Source: Selaginella moellendorffii (Eukaryota > Streptophyta > Lycopodiopsida > Selaginellales > Selaginellaceae). Taken from it: a DNA stretch of 64,000 nt. Made by a program: the position numbers and the translations under genes. Positions 21,624-31,750 of the stretch are shown in pieces. Below the pieces are notes generated by a model. The model was not told the origin of the DNA and did no database searches. It worked only from the letters and a program-made list of their open reading frames with translations. The stretch lies in NCBI RefSeq assembly GCF_000143415.4, contig NW_003314285.1:1547002-1611001 (forward strand). The letters are read 5' to 3'. How positions within the stretch are numbered: the first letter of the stretch is position 1; every line of letters begins with the position of its first letter.

Positions 21624-24167
21624 TCAATTTATGGACGCGGGCTCGCGAGTAGTTGTATCTACATCACTCCCTCCCGATTCAGGCGAAGGCGAACCGTTTT
21701 CGATCGTAGCTTCCACTGGTTCATCTTTAGCTGAAGGTGCTGGCTTGGTCTCGCTAGTCGGTGGCGTCACGGGAACATAGCGTCCTTCAATAAAACCTTT
21801 GTCGTTGAGCCCACTAACAAACCGGTACGTCACCTGAAGAGCAAAAAAGTCATATCAGAAAAAAAAGAAAAAAAGAAAATAGAAGAGGAAAACAAATCCA
21901 CTAGCATGCCTCGCTGACTGCCGACTCGTCTGGAAAACTCTTGCTAACTTGTCTTAAGACTCTTGGACGACGATGACGCAACTTGTTCATCCTGTCCACT
22001 CTAAAACCGAAAAATGCAGCCGTGAACTCTCATGCAACTCTTTTACCGCTCGTTTTAAGACTTGGTTTTAAGTTACGTTGCATGTAGCTCGGAAGAAGGC
22101 TTACCTCGCGAGTGCCAACCTTGGAAGTTTCAGATAAAGCCGCAGTCATAGCCGAGAGTTTTCCTTGCAGTAGCTTGCCCTTCAAATCCTCTTGGACCAT
22201 TGGAGTGAATTGCTTGTCGAGTGATCGAGCAGCACCCAGCCAGGCTAACACAATAACCAAGAGGATGGCGCCAAGGTACGGAGTTGAACTGGAAAGGGAC
22301 CCGAACGACAAAATCAGAACCTGCTGAATGAGAGCACCTCCTGATTTTCCCAATGGATTGCATACAACGTCAATAGCGGCCTTTCCTTTCACCTGAAGTA
22401 CAACAAACAAAAATAAACGACAGAGCAGCATACATCCATAGATTTACCTTTGTATCTTCGTCCAACGGAATGTAAGCCATTTCCTTGCAAGGGTCGAACA
22501 AGCTGTACTTGGCACTTTTACTGAATATGTTTTGCAAAGCTCCAACGTAAACAGCTGCCATCAGTGGAGTCAACCCAATACCTCCGAGGAATGGAGTTAG
22601 TGGATCGCTGAAGAGCACCAGCGAGAAGAATGCCACTCCAGTTACAAGAAGAACACTCGGTGTAATGGCAGCTGCAACTCCCCATCCATATTTGCGGAAA
22701 ATTACCCTGCTCAGCAACATCATACTGAATGTGACAACTCCAGTCCACGTCGAAAAGTCTCCCATGAACGACGAGTAGTCGTTGGGACTTGGAAACTGCG
22801 TTATCAAACACAGGCGTTGTTGCAGCCAGCATCACCGAAAGAAGACTATCGTTACCTGAGCTTTGAGCTTCGACTTCCATGTAACTTCGACGAGGTTAAT
22901 ACTGATTCCATAAGCAACCACCAGGGTTGCAAGGTCCCGGATGTATCTCGAGTTCAACAAAAACTTCGCACTCTCGCCCATGCTCATCTTAGGCTTGCTC
23001 TTCTGGAGATGCTCAAAAGAGTTAGTAAATGGTTTTAAGAAAAACTTAAAAGATGGCTGACCTTTTTCTTCTTCTCAATCTTGGGAAGGTTGGGATCGTT
23101 GACAACAAAAGCATTAACCCACCAATATATGCCACAGATGGCAAAACCAAGTATTACAACAATGCTCATCATTCCTTTCAGAGACATTCCCCAGCCATCA
23201 ACGCCAGGTCCCAGCCGTCCTCTTAATTCGGAGAAGTACTTAACAGTCCGTCCCGAGAAAACAAGCGCTACGTTGGCTCCCAAGCCAAACAAGGGATAGA
23301 ACTGCTTTGCTTCATCCACAGTGGTGATCTGAAAGAGAAGACACAAGTTTAAGCACAAACAACACAACGTAAGCAAGTAAGTACCTGGTTCGCAAATCCC
23401 CAGAAGAGAACCGATACGACGACACTCCCCCATAACTCGGCCATGACGTAGAACAGCACAAACGTCCAGTTGCGAAAGATGGCAATCGGGCCCAGGAACC
23501 GGGGGCCGAGAACCGAGAGAAGATGGTCCGCTAGAGCAGTCGGGTGGAGGATGTCACGCAAAGGATATAGCAAGAACGCAAAGCTCCCGAAAAACCCAAT
23601 GAAGGGGAGAATGCAAGCGTAGAAGAGAGCCTCCCTGGACAGTACGTTGGAAAGCTTGGTGTAGATGACCATGAAGCCGATAGCCATGGGGAGATTCACC
23701 CAAGTCTTGAGGAAAGGAATAATCTCAGCACTGCTTCCTTTGGCCGTCACCACCAAAACGTCCTTGGTGTCTCGCAGGATCGTGTAGTTGAAGAGAATAC
23801 AGAAGAACATGAGACCCAGAGGTATCACCTTCTTGAGCGTCACAGTGTCGACCCCAAAGAACTTCTTCTTGGCTGGAATTCCATCGCCGAGAGGCGAAGA
23901 AACGCCCACCGATGCCGCCTCGGCACGCACGACCGGACGAATCCTCCTCCGGACTCCAGATTTCTCGATGGGAGCGAGCCTTTCTGCTACGAACGTGCTG
24001 TGGAGCAAAGATTTGCCGCTCGACGACGACGAGATTGCTGCCCCGGCCGGATTGAAAGAACACCGGACTGTGGCGGATTTCGATGGAGCGACCTTGTTCC
24101 TGGAGCAATCCAGCACAGAGCCGCCCCATGGCGCCGATGTCGCCGCCATGCCACTGCTGGCCAGCAT
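21624..24167 (-). CDS. NTT: Plastid ATP/ADP translocase (NTT, TLC family)
   Basis: Six exons (23385-24167, 23062-23328, 22856-23002, 22448-22795, 22105-22392, 21624-21833) give 680 residues. A Ser/Ala/Arg-rich leader of about 90 residues looks like a plastid transit peptide. The body is the conserved 11-12-helix nucleotide antiporter: 'LKKVIPLGLMFFCILFNYT', 'ILRDTKDVLVVTAKG', 'EIIPFLKTWVNLP', 'YVMAELWGSVVVSVLFWGF', 'FYPLFGLGANVALVFSG', 'YGISINLVEVTWKSKLKA', 'KSAKYSLFDPCKEMAYIPL' and 'GKAAIDVVCNPLGKSGGAL'. NTT imports cytosolic ATP into plastids in exchange for ADP and phosphate; it is related to carriers of chlamydial-type bacteria. The last exon (tail from 'VTYRFVSGL') does not resemble known plant NTT tails and follows a 271-base intron, so the C-terminus is the least certain part. 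A start six codons later (24149) is also possible. Confidence 0.93.
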
Positions 24168-25063
24168 TGCGGAGTGTCGAGATTTCGGCCTGGATCGAGA
24201 AACCAAGAACAATCCGGGGTCAGATTCGAGCCATGCAATTCCAATGCATCCCAGCAACAACCATTCCAAGGGAGAAACAATCCATCCAAGAAGAAGACAA
24301 GCGCCAGTGCCATCGCGCATTACCTCGAGACAATCCTCCGGGGAATCGGAATTTCTACGTCCTCGCACACGCCGCCAAGGCGCCGAGCGCTCCTCCGCCT
24401 CTCATGAATCAATCCACTGGACAGAGAAAACTGGCATAACCTAATGCAACCCTTTCTCCACAGGCAAAATAAAAAAAAATCTTTTTTCCCCTTGTTTCTA
24501 CCACGAGCTAGGCATTTACCTTTAAGTTACTGTGTGTAGCATGCATTCACGGGTTGTTAGAAGCTCTTCTCTCGGCCATAGCCTCGCAAGGATGGAGGGG
24601 AATATTACTCTCCTTATTTGTCACTCTCTTGCTCACTGAGTGATGGACGAAAATAATGCAATGGTGGGGAGATTGGCCACTGTAGTGAATTTTTTTTTAT
24701 TGGACTGACTATATTGGGCTTGAAACCTTTGGTGAAATTTCACATTGTTATGCCACTGTACAAATTGAGAGGGTGATAGTTTTGGCAAGGGTTTGTAAAC
24801 AATATCCTTATTCCATGGGTTTTGGATGCGTTCTCTTAACACATGTCTATCTCGCAGATGCGTCCACGTATGTGAGATCGACCTTTTCCCGTGATATTTC
24901 TTTGGCCCCGCGGGGGAATATGCCCGCAAAGTGGACAGATATTTAATTGCGAGCATGGAAAGCATGGGGAGGGAGAATATGCTACCATTCGCGGGGGGAA
25001 GTCAAATCGTTTTAGTTAGCTCGTTGACCGGATCAACGCCGGACAACTTTTATCCCTTTTAAA
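24168..25063. other. Intergenic, no assignable gene
   Basis: Contains the NTT 5' flank. A 110-codon minus-strand ORF (24633-24965) has a basic, aromatic composition but no motif I recognise and no splice context, so it is not called as a gene. Confidence 0.4.
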
Positions 25064-25537
25064 TCAAGGGGACGGATACGTACAATTCCCGAAACCTGAA
25101 ATACAAAGATTTCCCAATCGGTTTTAATAGAATTTCGTTTTCAATCACTTACTTGGATCTGCGGTGGTGAGGATTCCGATCCCAGAGAAATTACAGTTCC
25201 ACGAGTTCTTGCCATATCCCTGGTAGTACAGGTTCATCGCAAAGGATGAGTGAGAGTGGAGATTGACTGGCGAGTAGCAGCCATTGCCCGGCTGGATTTG
25301 GAGGCAATTGACCAAGGGCTGACCACATGCGTAATCCAAGGCCTTTTGAAGAGCCTCCTCCGGAGAGTCAGGCTTGGCAATACACCAAGTTCTCTCGTCC
25401 AATGCCCCAGCTAAAAACACATAGCCACAAGGACACAAAATGTTAAGCCATGATGCTTTCGCTTGTGACAAACAACCTAAGAAGGTAAGAATTGCGAACA
25501 AAAGTATGAGAAGAACTTGCCCCTTGTTTGCCTCCAT
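25064..25537 (-). CDS. X8 (CBM43) domain secreted protein
   Basis: Two exons (25153-25537 and 25064-25095) joined by a 57-base GT-AG intron (donor AA|GTAAGTG), 138 residues. The first 28 residues are a hydrophobic signal peptide ending around 'SQAKA'. The X8 domain starts at 'WCIAKP' (51) and shows the family Cys pattern: 'ALDYACGQ', 'DC'-like 'NCLQIQPGNGCY', 'SSFAMNLYYQ', 'NCNFSGIG' and, supplied by the second exon, 'DPSFGNC'. Without the second exon the final conserved Cys would be missing, which supports the splice. X8 domains bind callose (beta-1,3-glucan); single-X8 proteins occur at cell walls and plasmodesmata. No GPI-anchor signal is visible because the protein ends soon after the domain. 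Confidence 0.88.
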
Positions 25538-26532
25538 TTTCCTAAGAATGTGTTGCTAAATGCATTGTAGCTTTAGTTGAGAAAAGGTCTTCTCTTATCC
25601 AGCATGCTCCAAGCACGCGGAGCTACAGTTCGGAGGGTCAAACGGTCAACTCTGAAGGTTCAATTGTTTTCTTTTGTATGGGTTCTTTAGAAAGTGGTAA
25701 CCACCAGCAAAGTTGACAGTCATTGCGCAAGCATGACAGAAGTGGGAATGAGTAAAATTTTGTACCAATTAGACTTAATTGTCCTACCTCATTTCAAACA
25801 GAATCATAATTTTGAAAACATTTGCAAAACATATACTTGCTAACTATCTAATTGGTAATTATCACTTTCTAATTACTTTTTATTAATTTTAATAAATACA
25901 AAGTAATTCTTAAAAAATTTAAATACTGAATATACAGAGGGAGTGAGGAGTGAGGGTAGACATGTAAGAGAGGGAGGTGTTAGATTATGCATTTGTCCCC
26001 TCTCATGATCAATAATGAGAAAATCCTTTTCTGCAAAAATAAAATAATGATATGGACTGGTGAATTGAAATTGTAGAATTACTTAGAATATAAATGAGAT
26101 TAATATTGTGTTTATAAATTATACATACTTTTATTTTTAATAAATTTTTTTACATATTAATCATGGTTTTAATAGCATCGGAAAATTTCTCTAAGATAAT
26201 AAATAATTGATAATTTGAAAGTGTATCATTTTATTTGCATGATAATATTTCAATAAAAATGTTTATTTTAATAAAAATTTGTTATGATGTTCTTTCTATA
26301 AAAAAAACGAGAACGTCACACCCTAAATGAAAGGGGGTGTTGAATTGTGCATTCTACCCGTTGAGTGTCGTGAACTCCCACAGCAGGTTTAACAAGTGCT
26401 ACCTGGCTCTACGATCTGGATCAACTTGGTCGTTCAGGCAAAGGTAGCAGGCAGAGCTAAGCTAAAGAGGGGGCAAAAACATGAAATAAAATTGATCACT
26501 GAACCCTTGCAGCCGAAAAGATGACTTTTATG
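25538..26532. repeat. AT-rich region with two LTR-junction-like motifs
   Basis: Mostly A/T with no ORF. Two places, 25978 and 26338, show a purine-rich tract directly followed by TGTT(A/G)(A/G)ATT(A/G)TGCATT, the style of a polypurine tract joined to a Copia LTR start. They are 360 bases apart. No RT or integrase is near, so at most these are LTR scraps. Confidence 0.35.
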
Positions 26533-27927
26533 TTAAGCCCTCCTAAACCTAAATTGTAGAGAGATCACTTGCACTACGTTCTGACTGTCTATCTCCAAAA
26601 CACCACAGAGCTCTTTGCAGGTTCCCAGCATGCGCCTGGCGGCGTTATGTGCAGCGGAGCCGCTAACGTTGTACGCCATCGCGTTGCAGAATGTGAGTTC
26701 GACATCTTGGATAACCTCTGGAATCTCTCCATACAAACCACTGGCTTTCTTTGCACAGTACCAAGGTCCATAGGCTTTTGGATGTGCTCGGAGTAGTCGC
26801 GGGGTCTGAACTGGCTTGGCGAACAAATATGAGTCTTCGTCCTCCCAGAGCTTGTCTAGCATTGCGCGGCAGGAATCCCATGAGAAACTTGGGTCGAGGA
26901 CAGTTATACATGGCTCCGCTCCCCACTTTTCTGGAATCGATATTGACAAACTCACAAGCCTTAACGCTGCTACTGCTGCGGCCTCAGCGTTCCAACCAAT
27001 CCTGCAAATGTTCTCGTCCGCGGGTATATATGCCACCCACTTTTCAATCTCGGACGTGGCCTCCTCTACACTGGAGCGCTTCATTGTGGTGACGAGATAT
27101 GCGATAGTGGTGAGGAGTCAAGGACTCGGCCGTTCGTTGAGGCCCCTGGAAGAAACACCCGCTGTCCAAGGCATCCAGTCATCTATATTGCTGCTCACGT
27201 ACCTCCTTAACCCAGCTCTAAGGAACAGATGACTTCCTTCCAGCGCAGTCTTGTCGAAAAATACTGCCAAACGAGCCTCGGCACAGAGCCAGTCACATCC
27301 TTGTCCGTGTCAGTCAAAGATTTGTGTTTTAGATATGATGAAAGCTCGCAATCCTGGATTCATGGCCAAAGCTCAATGTCCAATACAAAACATTCCGTGA
27401 ATCCGCCGAGACATAGCATATACTGTAGCATCTTATCGCTCACCAACTCTTTTACCAGCCTGCTCTTCACTGATGCACAGAGCACAACAAGGCAGGATTG
27501 GGCTAACGTAGTTGTCAGCTCCCAAGCAGCGTCCCTTTTCTCCTTTGGACTCTTGCTTGCTTGTGAGGATGGATCGTGGGTTTTTTTTTTTCGTTCTTTC
27601 TTGGATCCATCGCATTTCCATCGTCAATAAGGATGTAAACCGTTTTGTATGGGTGACACAAGAAATCCTATATCCGTGAGCGTCGGATTGCGCAGAAGAT
27701 CCATAATGGCTGGATCTTCATCCTTCACCAGGTCGTAGTATGAGACGACTATGGCTTCCACCAACGCCTGACAAGGATCGACGACATCCGAGTCTCCTTT
27801 GCCGCTTCGTCTCTCCTGCCTCCGTTGACTGCAGCTTTGCTTCCATTTTTGCGCACTCGCTCATGATGAGCTCCCTAACTCGTCCAGCGCATGCGACGAG
27901 ATCATCCTCTAGCCTGGGCCGCTTCAT
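26533..27927 (-). pseudogene. Broken gene ending in a bromodomain-like region
   Basis: Reading along the minus strand, coding-like text jumps frame several times. It begins with an ATG at 27927 ('MKRPRLEDDLVACAGRV') and then shifts frame to a segment around 'VSYYDLVKDEDPAIMDLL' (about 27615-27780). Next come 'DAAWELTTTLAQSC' and 'DKMLQYMLCLGGFTECF' (about 27360-27530), then 'RRYVSSNIDDWMPW' (about 27190), and finally the long ORF 26533-27084. That last part resembles a bromodomain: 'CRAMLDKLWEDEDSYLFAKPV' is interrupted here after 20 residues, followed by the highly typical 'DVELTFCNAMAYN' and 'AARRML'. The PMDL/ZA-loop part is altered. There are no splice sites at the frame changes, so frameshift decay (or assembly indels) is more likely than introns. 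Bromodomains bind acetyl-lysine in chromatin proteins; function of this copy is doubtful. Confidence 0.55.
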
Positions 27928-27948
27928 CGCGATTACCCATCGGGTATG

Positions 27949-29529
27949 TTACTTGTAAATATTTGATAACGAAACACATGAGTTGGAATCCAGATCCAAC
28001 CATTCTGCTGATGCTCTGAACAATTGTTTCTGAATCCTGCATGCATTCAATAAAGCACGGAGTGTTTCAGGCTGTGGAAAAAATGGCATTGTATCAATAA
28101 GTTCTTGTGCTTCTGTAACAAGCCCCACCCGGCCGTAAATATCAACCATGGAAGAATAGTGTTCCACGTGAGGTGTCACTTGATGTTCTCCGCTTAGCAG
28201 CACAAAAAGTTTAGTCCCATTCTTGAGCAGACCTCCATGGCTGCAAGCTGCTAATACACTTGAAAATGTGAATGAGTCTGGAAAGACTCCTATCAAAATC
28301 ATCTCATAAAACAGGATGATAGCATCATTCCCATATCCAGCCTTTGCAAAACCGTTGATCATCGAGTTATAAGTATCAACATTTGCTCTTGGAAGCAGCG
28401 CAAACATGGATCTTGCCTTCTGTATATACCCATTTTGGGCATATGCCGCCACCATTGTGTTCCATGACAGGGTCGTGCGTACAGGCATTGTGTCTAAAAC
28501 GTTCATAGCTTTCGCAAAATGCATATGCTGTGCGTAAGATGCCATGAGCGCATGCAGTGTTTCCATGTTATTCCCGGGCATAGAAAAGAATACCCTTTCC
28601 GCATCCAAAATATACCCATTCTCGGCATATCCCACAAGCATGGCATTGTACGCTACCATGTCGTGCTCGGGCATGGAATCAAACACAAGCTTTGCTTCCT
28701 CCACACAACCTCTCCTAGAATACACCATGATCATTGTTGTAAATGAGACCACATCCCACTCGGGCAACTTGTAAAACAAGATGGCTGCGCTCTTCGTCTT
28801 CCCAGCAAGCCCAAAAGCACGCAGTAATCCATTCATTGACACCATATTTCTCTGCGGCATGGCGTCGTACGCGAGCATGGCATCTTTCGTACGTCCGACC
28901 TCGGCATAAGCGGAAATCATCGTGTTCCATGTCACGACATTTGGTTCTGGTATTCTCAAGAACAAACTCTCGGCTTTCTCCAAATGCCCCGATTGGGCAT
29001 ATGCTGCAGTAAGAGTAGACCACGATACAATGTCTCTCTGTGGCATGGCGTCGAAAACTTCCCTTGCAGCCTCGACATACCCAGCTTGAGCAAGCGCTTG
29101 AATGATCCCATTCCACGACCCGACATCCTTTCTCGGAGTTTGATCGAAGGTCTCTTTTGCTCGATCGAGGTTCCCGTTTTGAGCATATGCCGCGGCCATG
29201 GAATTGTAGGACACCGCGTTTGGATTTGGCATTCGATCGAAGGTGTTCTTGGCTTCCTGGAGATGCCCGTTCTGGGAGTAGACTCCAAGCATGATGTTCC
29301 ACGAGAAATCATTGGGATAAGCGATGGAGTCGAAGACTTCCTGGGCATTTTTCACGCTTCCACACCTTCCATACATGAGGACGAGGAGATTTGAGAGGTA
29401 TAGATGAGAGCTTAGCGATGGGATTTCCTGTATACGAGCGTGGATTTGCCTGCCCAGATGGAGATCATTGCAAGAGTGGAGAAGATGGGCAAAGTAAGTG
29501 ACGTCGCCCATTCCATGACCATGGATCAC
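27949..29529 (-). CDS. S-rich PPR protein, head-to-head paralogue (minus)
   Basis: Intronless, 526 residues. The order is 'LLHSCNDLHLGRQIHARI', 'VLMYGRCGSVKNAQEVFD', then S-type repeats of 31 residues ('NDFSWNIMLGVYSQNGH', 'NAVSYNSMAAAYAQNGN', 'DVGSWNGIIQALAQAGY' and so on), closing with 'FTFSSVLAACSHGGLLKN', 'HYSSMVDIYGRVGLVTEA' and a cut E1 tail ending 'VSLSNIYK'. There is no DYW domain. Several repeats match its divergent neighbour at 29549 almost word for word, so the two are paralogues. The ATG at 29529 gives 'MIHGHGMGD'; the in-frame ATG at 29511 is an alternative start. Probably an organelle RNA-binding protein. Confidence 0.88.
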   Translation of the reverse strand: MIHGHGMGDVTYFAHLLHSCNDLHLGRQIHARIQEIPSLSSHLYLSNLLVLMYGRCGSVKNAQEVFDSIAYPNDFSWNIMLGVYSQNGHLQEAKNTFDRMPNPNAVSYNSMAAAYAQNGNLDRAKETFDQTPRKDVGSWNGIIQALAQAGYVEAAREVFDAMPQRDIVSWSTLTAAYAQSGHLEKAESLFLRIPEPNVVTWNTMISAYAEVGRTKDAMLAYDAMPQRNMVSMNGLLRAFGLAGKTKSAAILFYKLPEWDVVSFTTMIMVYSRRGCVEEAKLVFDSMPEHDMVAYNAMLVGYAENGYILDAERVFFSMPGNNMETLHALMASYAQHMHFAKAMNVLDTMPVRTTLSWNTMVAAYAQNGYIQKARSMFALLPRANVDTYNSMINGFAKAGYGNDAIILFYEMILIGVFPDSFTFSSVLAACSHGGLLKNGTKLFVLLSGEHQVTPHVEHYSSMVDIYGRVGLVTEAQELIDTMPFFPQPETLRALLNACRIQKQLFRASAEWLDLDSNSCVSLSNIYK

Positions 29530-29548
29530 TGAGCATTCTTCCTACGTA
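29530..29548. promoter_or_regulatory. 19-base gap between divergent PPR start codons
   Basis: Only 19 bases separate the two initiation codons. Any 5' UTR or promoter for one gene must therefore lie in the coding part of the other, unless the true starts are downstream. No core promoter motif can be placed in the gap itself. Confidence 0.4.
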
Positions 29549-31414
29549 ATGGAGCTCAAGCTACCATCGTCTCCCATCCAATCTCCTCGGAAGTCGCTCT
29601 ACTCCGACGACGAGATTCGCGAGCAAAACCATTACGCGGCGCTGCTGCGATCGTGCACGGATGCCACCAATCTCTCGCAGGGGCGGCGGATCCACGCGCA
29701 GATCTCGCAAACCTCTCACGCAGCCACCAACACTTTTCTTGCCAATCTCCTCGTTCTCATGTATGGACGCTGCGGCAGCCTGGTGGAAGCCCAGCAAGTC
29801 TTTGATTCCATCCACACTCCCAACAGTTTCTCGTGGAACATCATCCTTGGAATCTATGCCAGCAGCGGAACTTTGCTGCAAACCAAGACCATCTTCGATC
29901 ACATCCCCCGACCGGACGTGGTGGCGTACAACACCATGGTTGTGGCATATGCCCAGAATGGGCATCTGGAGAGCTCCAAGTTGCTGTTCGATCGAACGCC
30001 TCAGAAGAACACTGCTTCGTGGAACGGAATCATGAACGCGTACGTGCAAGCGGGGAAATTGGATCTGGCAAGAAAGGTCTTTAATATCATTCCTTGCAAG
30101 GATGTCGTCTCGTGGTCTAGTATGGTTTCGGCTTATGCCCAGGTTGGGCATATTGAAGAGGCCGATGCTTTGTTTGCAAGCATGCCGAATCCCAATGTGG
30201 TGACTTACAACACAATGATCATGGCGTATTCGCAGAATGGTCGCTTGGATCGAGCAAAGAAAACATTCGACGAGATGCCGGAGAGGGATCTTATCACTTG
30301 GAACGCAATGGTTTCAGCTTATGCTCAAAACGGACGTCCAGACAATGCCAAGCTTGTGTTTGACAAGATGCCACATAGGAATCTAGTGTCGATGAACGGG
30401 CTCATGAGCGCTTTCGGGCTGAATGGGGAGACGAGCAAAGCCATCGACTTCTTCGACTCCATGGAACAAAAGGATCTTATTTCGTGGAGCTCCGCTCTTG
30501 CAGCCTACTCTCAAGATGGAAACTTAGACGGCGCTCGGAAACTCTTTGACAAGATGCCCGAGTGGAATGTGGTTTCATTCACAACAATGATCACAGCATA
30601 TTCCGGGAAAGGTCGTGTGGAGGAGGCGAAGCTCGTCTTTGATTCCATGCCCGAGCACGACTTGATAGCATATAATGCTCTCTTGGTGGGATATGCCCAG
30701 AACGGGTATCTCTCAGATGCCGAAGGGATATTCTTCTCCATGCCTGCAAAGAACTTGGAGACTTTGCACGCGATCATGGCAGCCTACGCGCAACACATGC
30801 ACCTCTCCGAGGCGAAGACTGTGCTCAACACGATGCCTGTGCGGACAACTTTGTCCTGGAACACTCTGATTGCAGCGTATGCCTTGAATGGGCATATGCA
30901 GGAGGCTAGATCCCTGTTTGAAATTCTTCCGAAAGCTGATGTTGGTACGTGGAATTCCATGATCTCTGGCTTTGCGAAGGCTGGGCACGGCAAGAGCGCG
31001 ATTGATTTGTTTCTGGTGATGGCGGTGGAGGGTTTTGTTCCGGACGAGATCACATTTTCGAGCGTCTTGGCGGCCTGCAGCCACGGAGGCCTGCTCAAGA
31101 GTGGGACGAAATACTTCGTGCTTGTGAGCGTGGAGCATCAAGTGAGGCCCCTGGTGGGGCACTACTCGGCCATGGTTGACATTTACAGCCGCGTGGGACT
31201 GCTCAAACAAGCCGAGGAGCTGATCGAAACCATGCCATTTTTTCCACAGCCGGAAACTCGCCGAGCCTTGCTCGCGGCTTGCAAGATCCAGCAACAAACT
31301 CTTGCTCTTGCGGAGAAATCTGGCCACCATTCAAAGTGGCTGCCGGATCTTACAGACTCCACCTCGTATGTTTTGCTCTCGAATATCTACAAATCCAATC
31401 TCGAGGCTGGATAA
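29549..31414 (+). CDS. S-rich PPR protein, head-to-head paralogue (plus)
   Basis: Intronless, 621 residues, with a short leader and then 'LLRSCTDATNLSQGRRIHAQI', 'VLMYGRCGSLVEAQQVFDS' and about a dozen 31-residue S-type repeats ('DVVAYNTMVVAYAQNGH', 'DLITWNAMVSAYAQNGR', 'DLISWSSALAAYSQDGN'). It ends 'ITFSSVLAACSHGGLLKS', 'HYSAMVDIYSRVGLLKQA', 'PETRRALLAACK' and an E1-like 'SYVLLSNIYKSNLEAG'. No DYW. It carries more repeats than the divergent paralogue at 27949 but shares unusual repeats such as 'MNGLxxAFGLxG' and 'METLHAxMAxYAQHMH' (x variable; MET/LET alternates). It is likely an organelle RNA-binding factor. A tRNA-Asp gene lies 26 bases downstream on the other strand. Confidence 0.9.
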   Translation: MELKLPSSPIQSPRKSLYSDDEIREQNHYAALLRSCTDATNLSQGRRIHAQISQTSHAATNTFLANLLVLMYGRCGSLVEAQQVFDSIHTPNSFSWNIILGIYASSGTLLQTKTIFDHIPRPDVVAYNTMVVAYAQNGHLESSKLLFDRTPQKNTASWNGIMNAYVQAGKLDLARKVFNIIPCKDVVSWSSMVSAYAQVGHIEEADALFASMPNPNVVTYNTMIMAYSQNGRLDRAKKTFDEMPERDLITWNAMVSAYAQNGRPDNAKLVFDKMPHRNLVSMNGLMSAFGLNGETSKAIDFFDSMEQKDLISWSSALAAYSQDGNLDGARKLFDKMPEWNVVSFTTMITAYSGKGRVEEAKLVFDSMPEHDLIAYNALLVGYAQNGYLSDAEGIFFSMPAKNLETLHAIMAAYAQHMHLSEAKTVLNTMPVRTTLSWNTLIAAYALNGHMQEARSLFEILPKADVGTWNSMISGFAKAGHGKSAIDLFLVMAVEGFVPDEITFSSVLAACSHGGLLKSGTKYFVLVSVEHQVRPLVGHYSAMVDIYSRVGLLKQAEELIETMPFFPQPETRRALLAACKIQQQTLALAEKSGHHSKWLPDLTDSTSYVLLSNIYKSNLEAG

Positions 31415-31440
31415 AAAAGTCGAAAAACTTAAAAGAAGAT

Positions 31441-31512
31441 CGCCGTTGCCGGGGATCGAACCCGGGTCGTCCGCGTGACAGGCGGAAATACTTACCACTA
31501 TACTACAACGAC
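31441..31512 (-). tRNA. tRNA-Asp (GTC)
   Basis: On the minus strand a 72-base sequence folds as a full cloverleaf. The acceptor stem is GTCGTTG with CAACGGC and discriminator G; the D arm includes TAGTGGTAAG; the anticodon loop is CTGTCAC with anticodon GTC; the T arm is CCGGGTTCGATCCCCGG. There is no intron. It matches nuclear plant tRNA-Asp closely, with a few changes in the anticodon stem (CCGCC/GGCGG-type pairing kept). Box A and box B promoters are internal as usual. Confidence 0.95.
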
Positions 31513-31750
31513 TTCTTAACGTCCACCTCCTCAAACTTGCCTTAGATAAACTTGTCAAAAATTATTCTATTTTGCACGTTATTTGACTTTTAGTTTGGCA
31601 AGAACGAATCGTCCAAGTGATGAAGTTTAAAACTTTGCTGTTTAGTTAATAGATTTTACACGAACTGTTCTTCCGCGAATGGAACTTTGGACGTAAACTA
31701 AACGATCTATGAAGAAAGAGAAGTTGAAAATGGTGGTGGCCACGCCTGGG

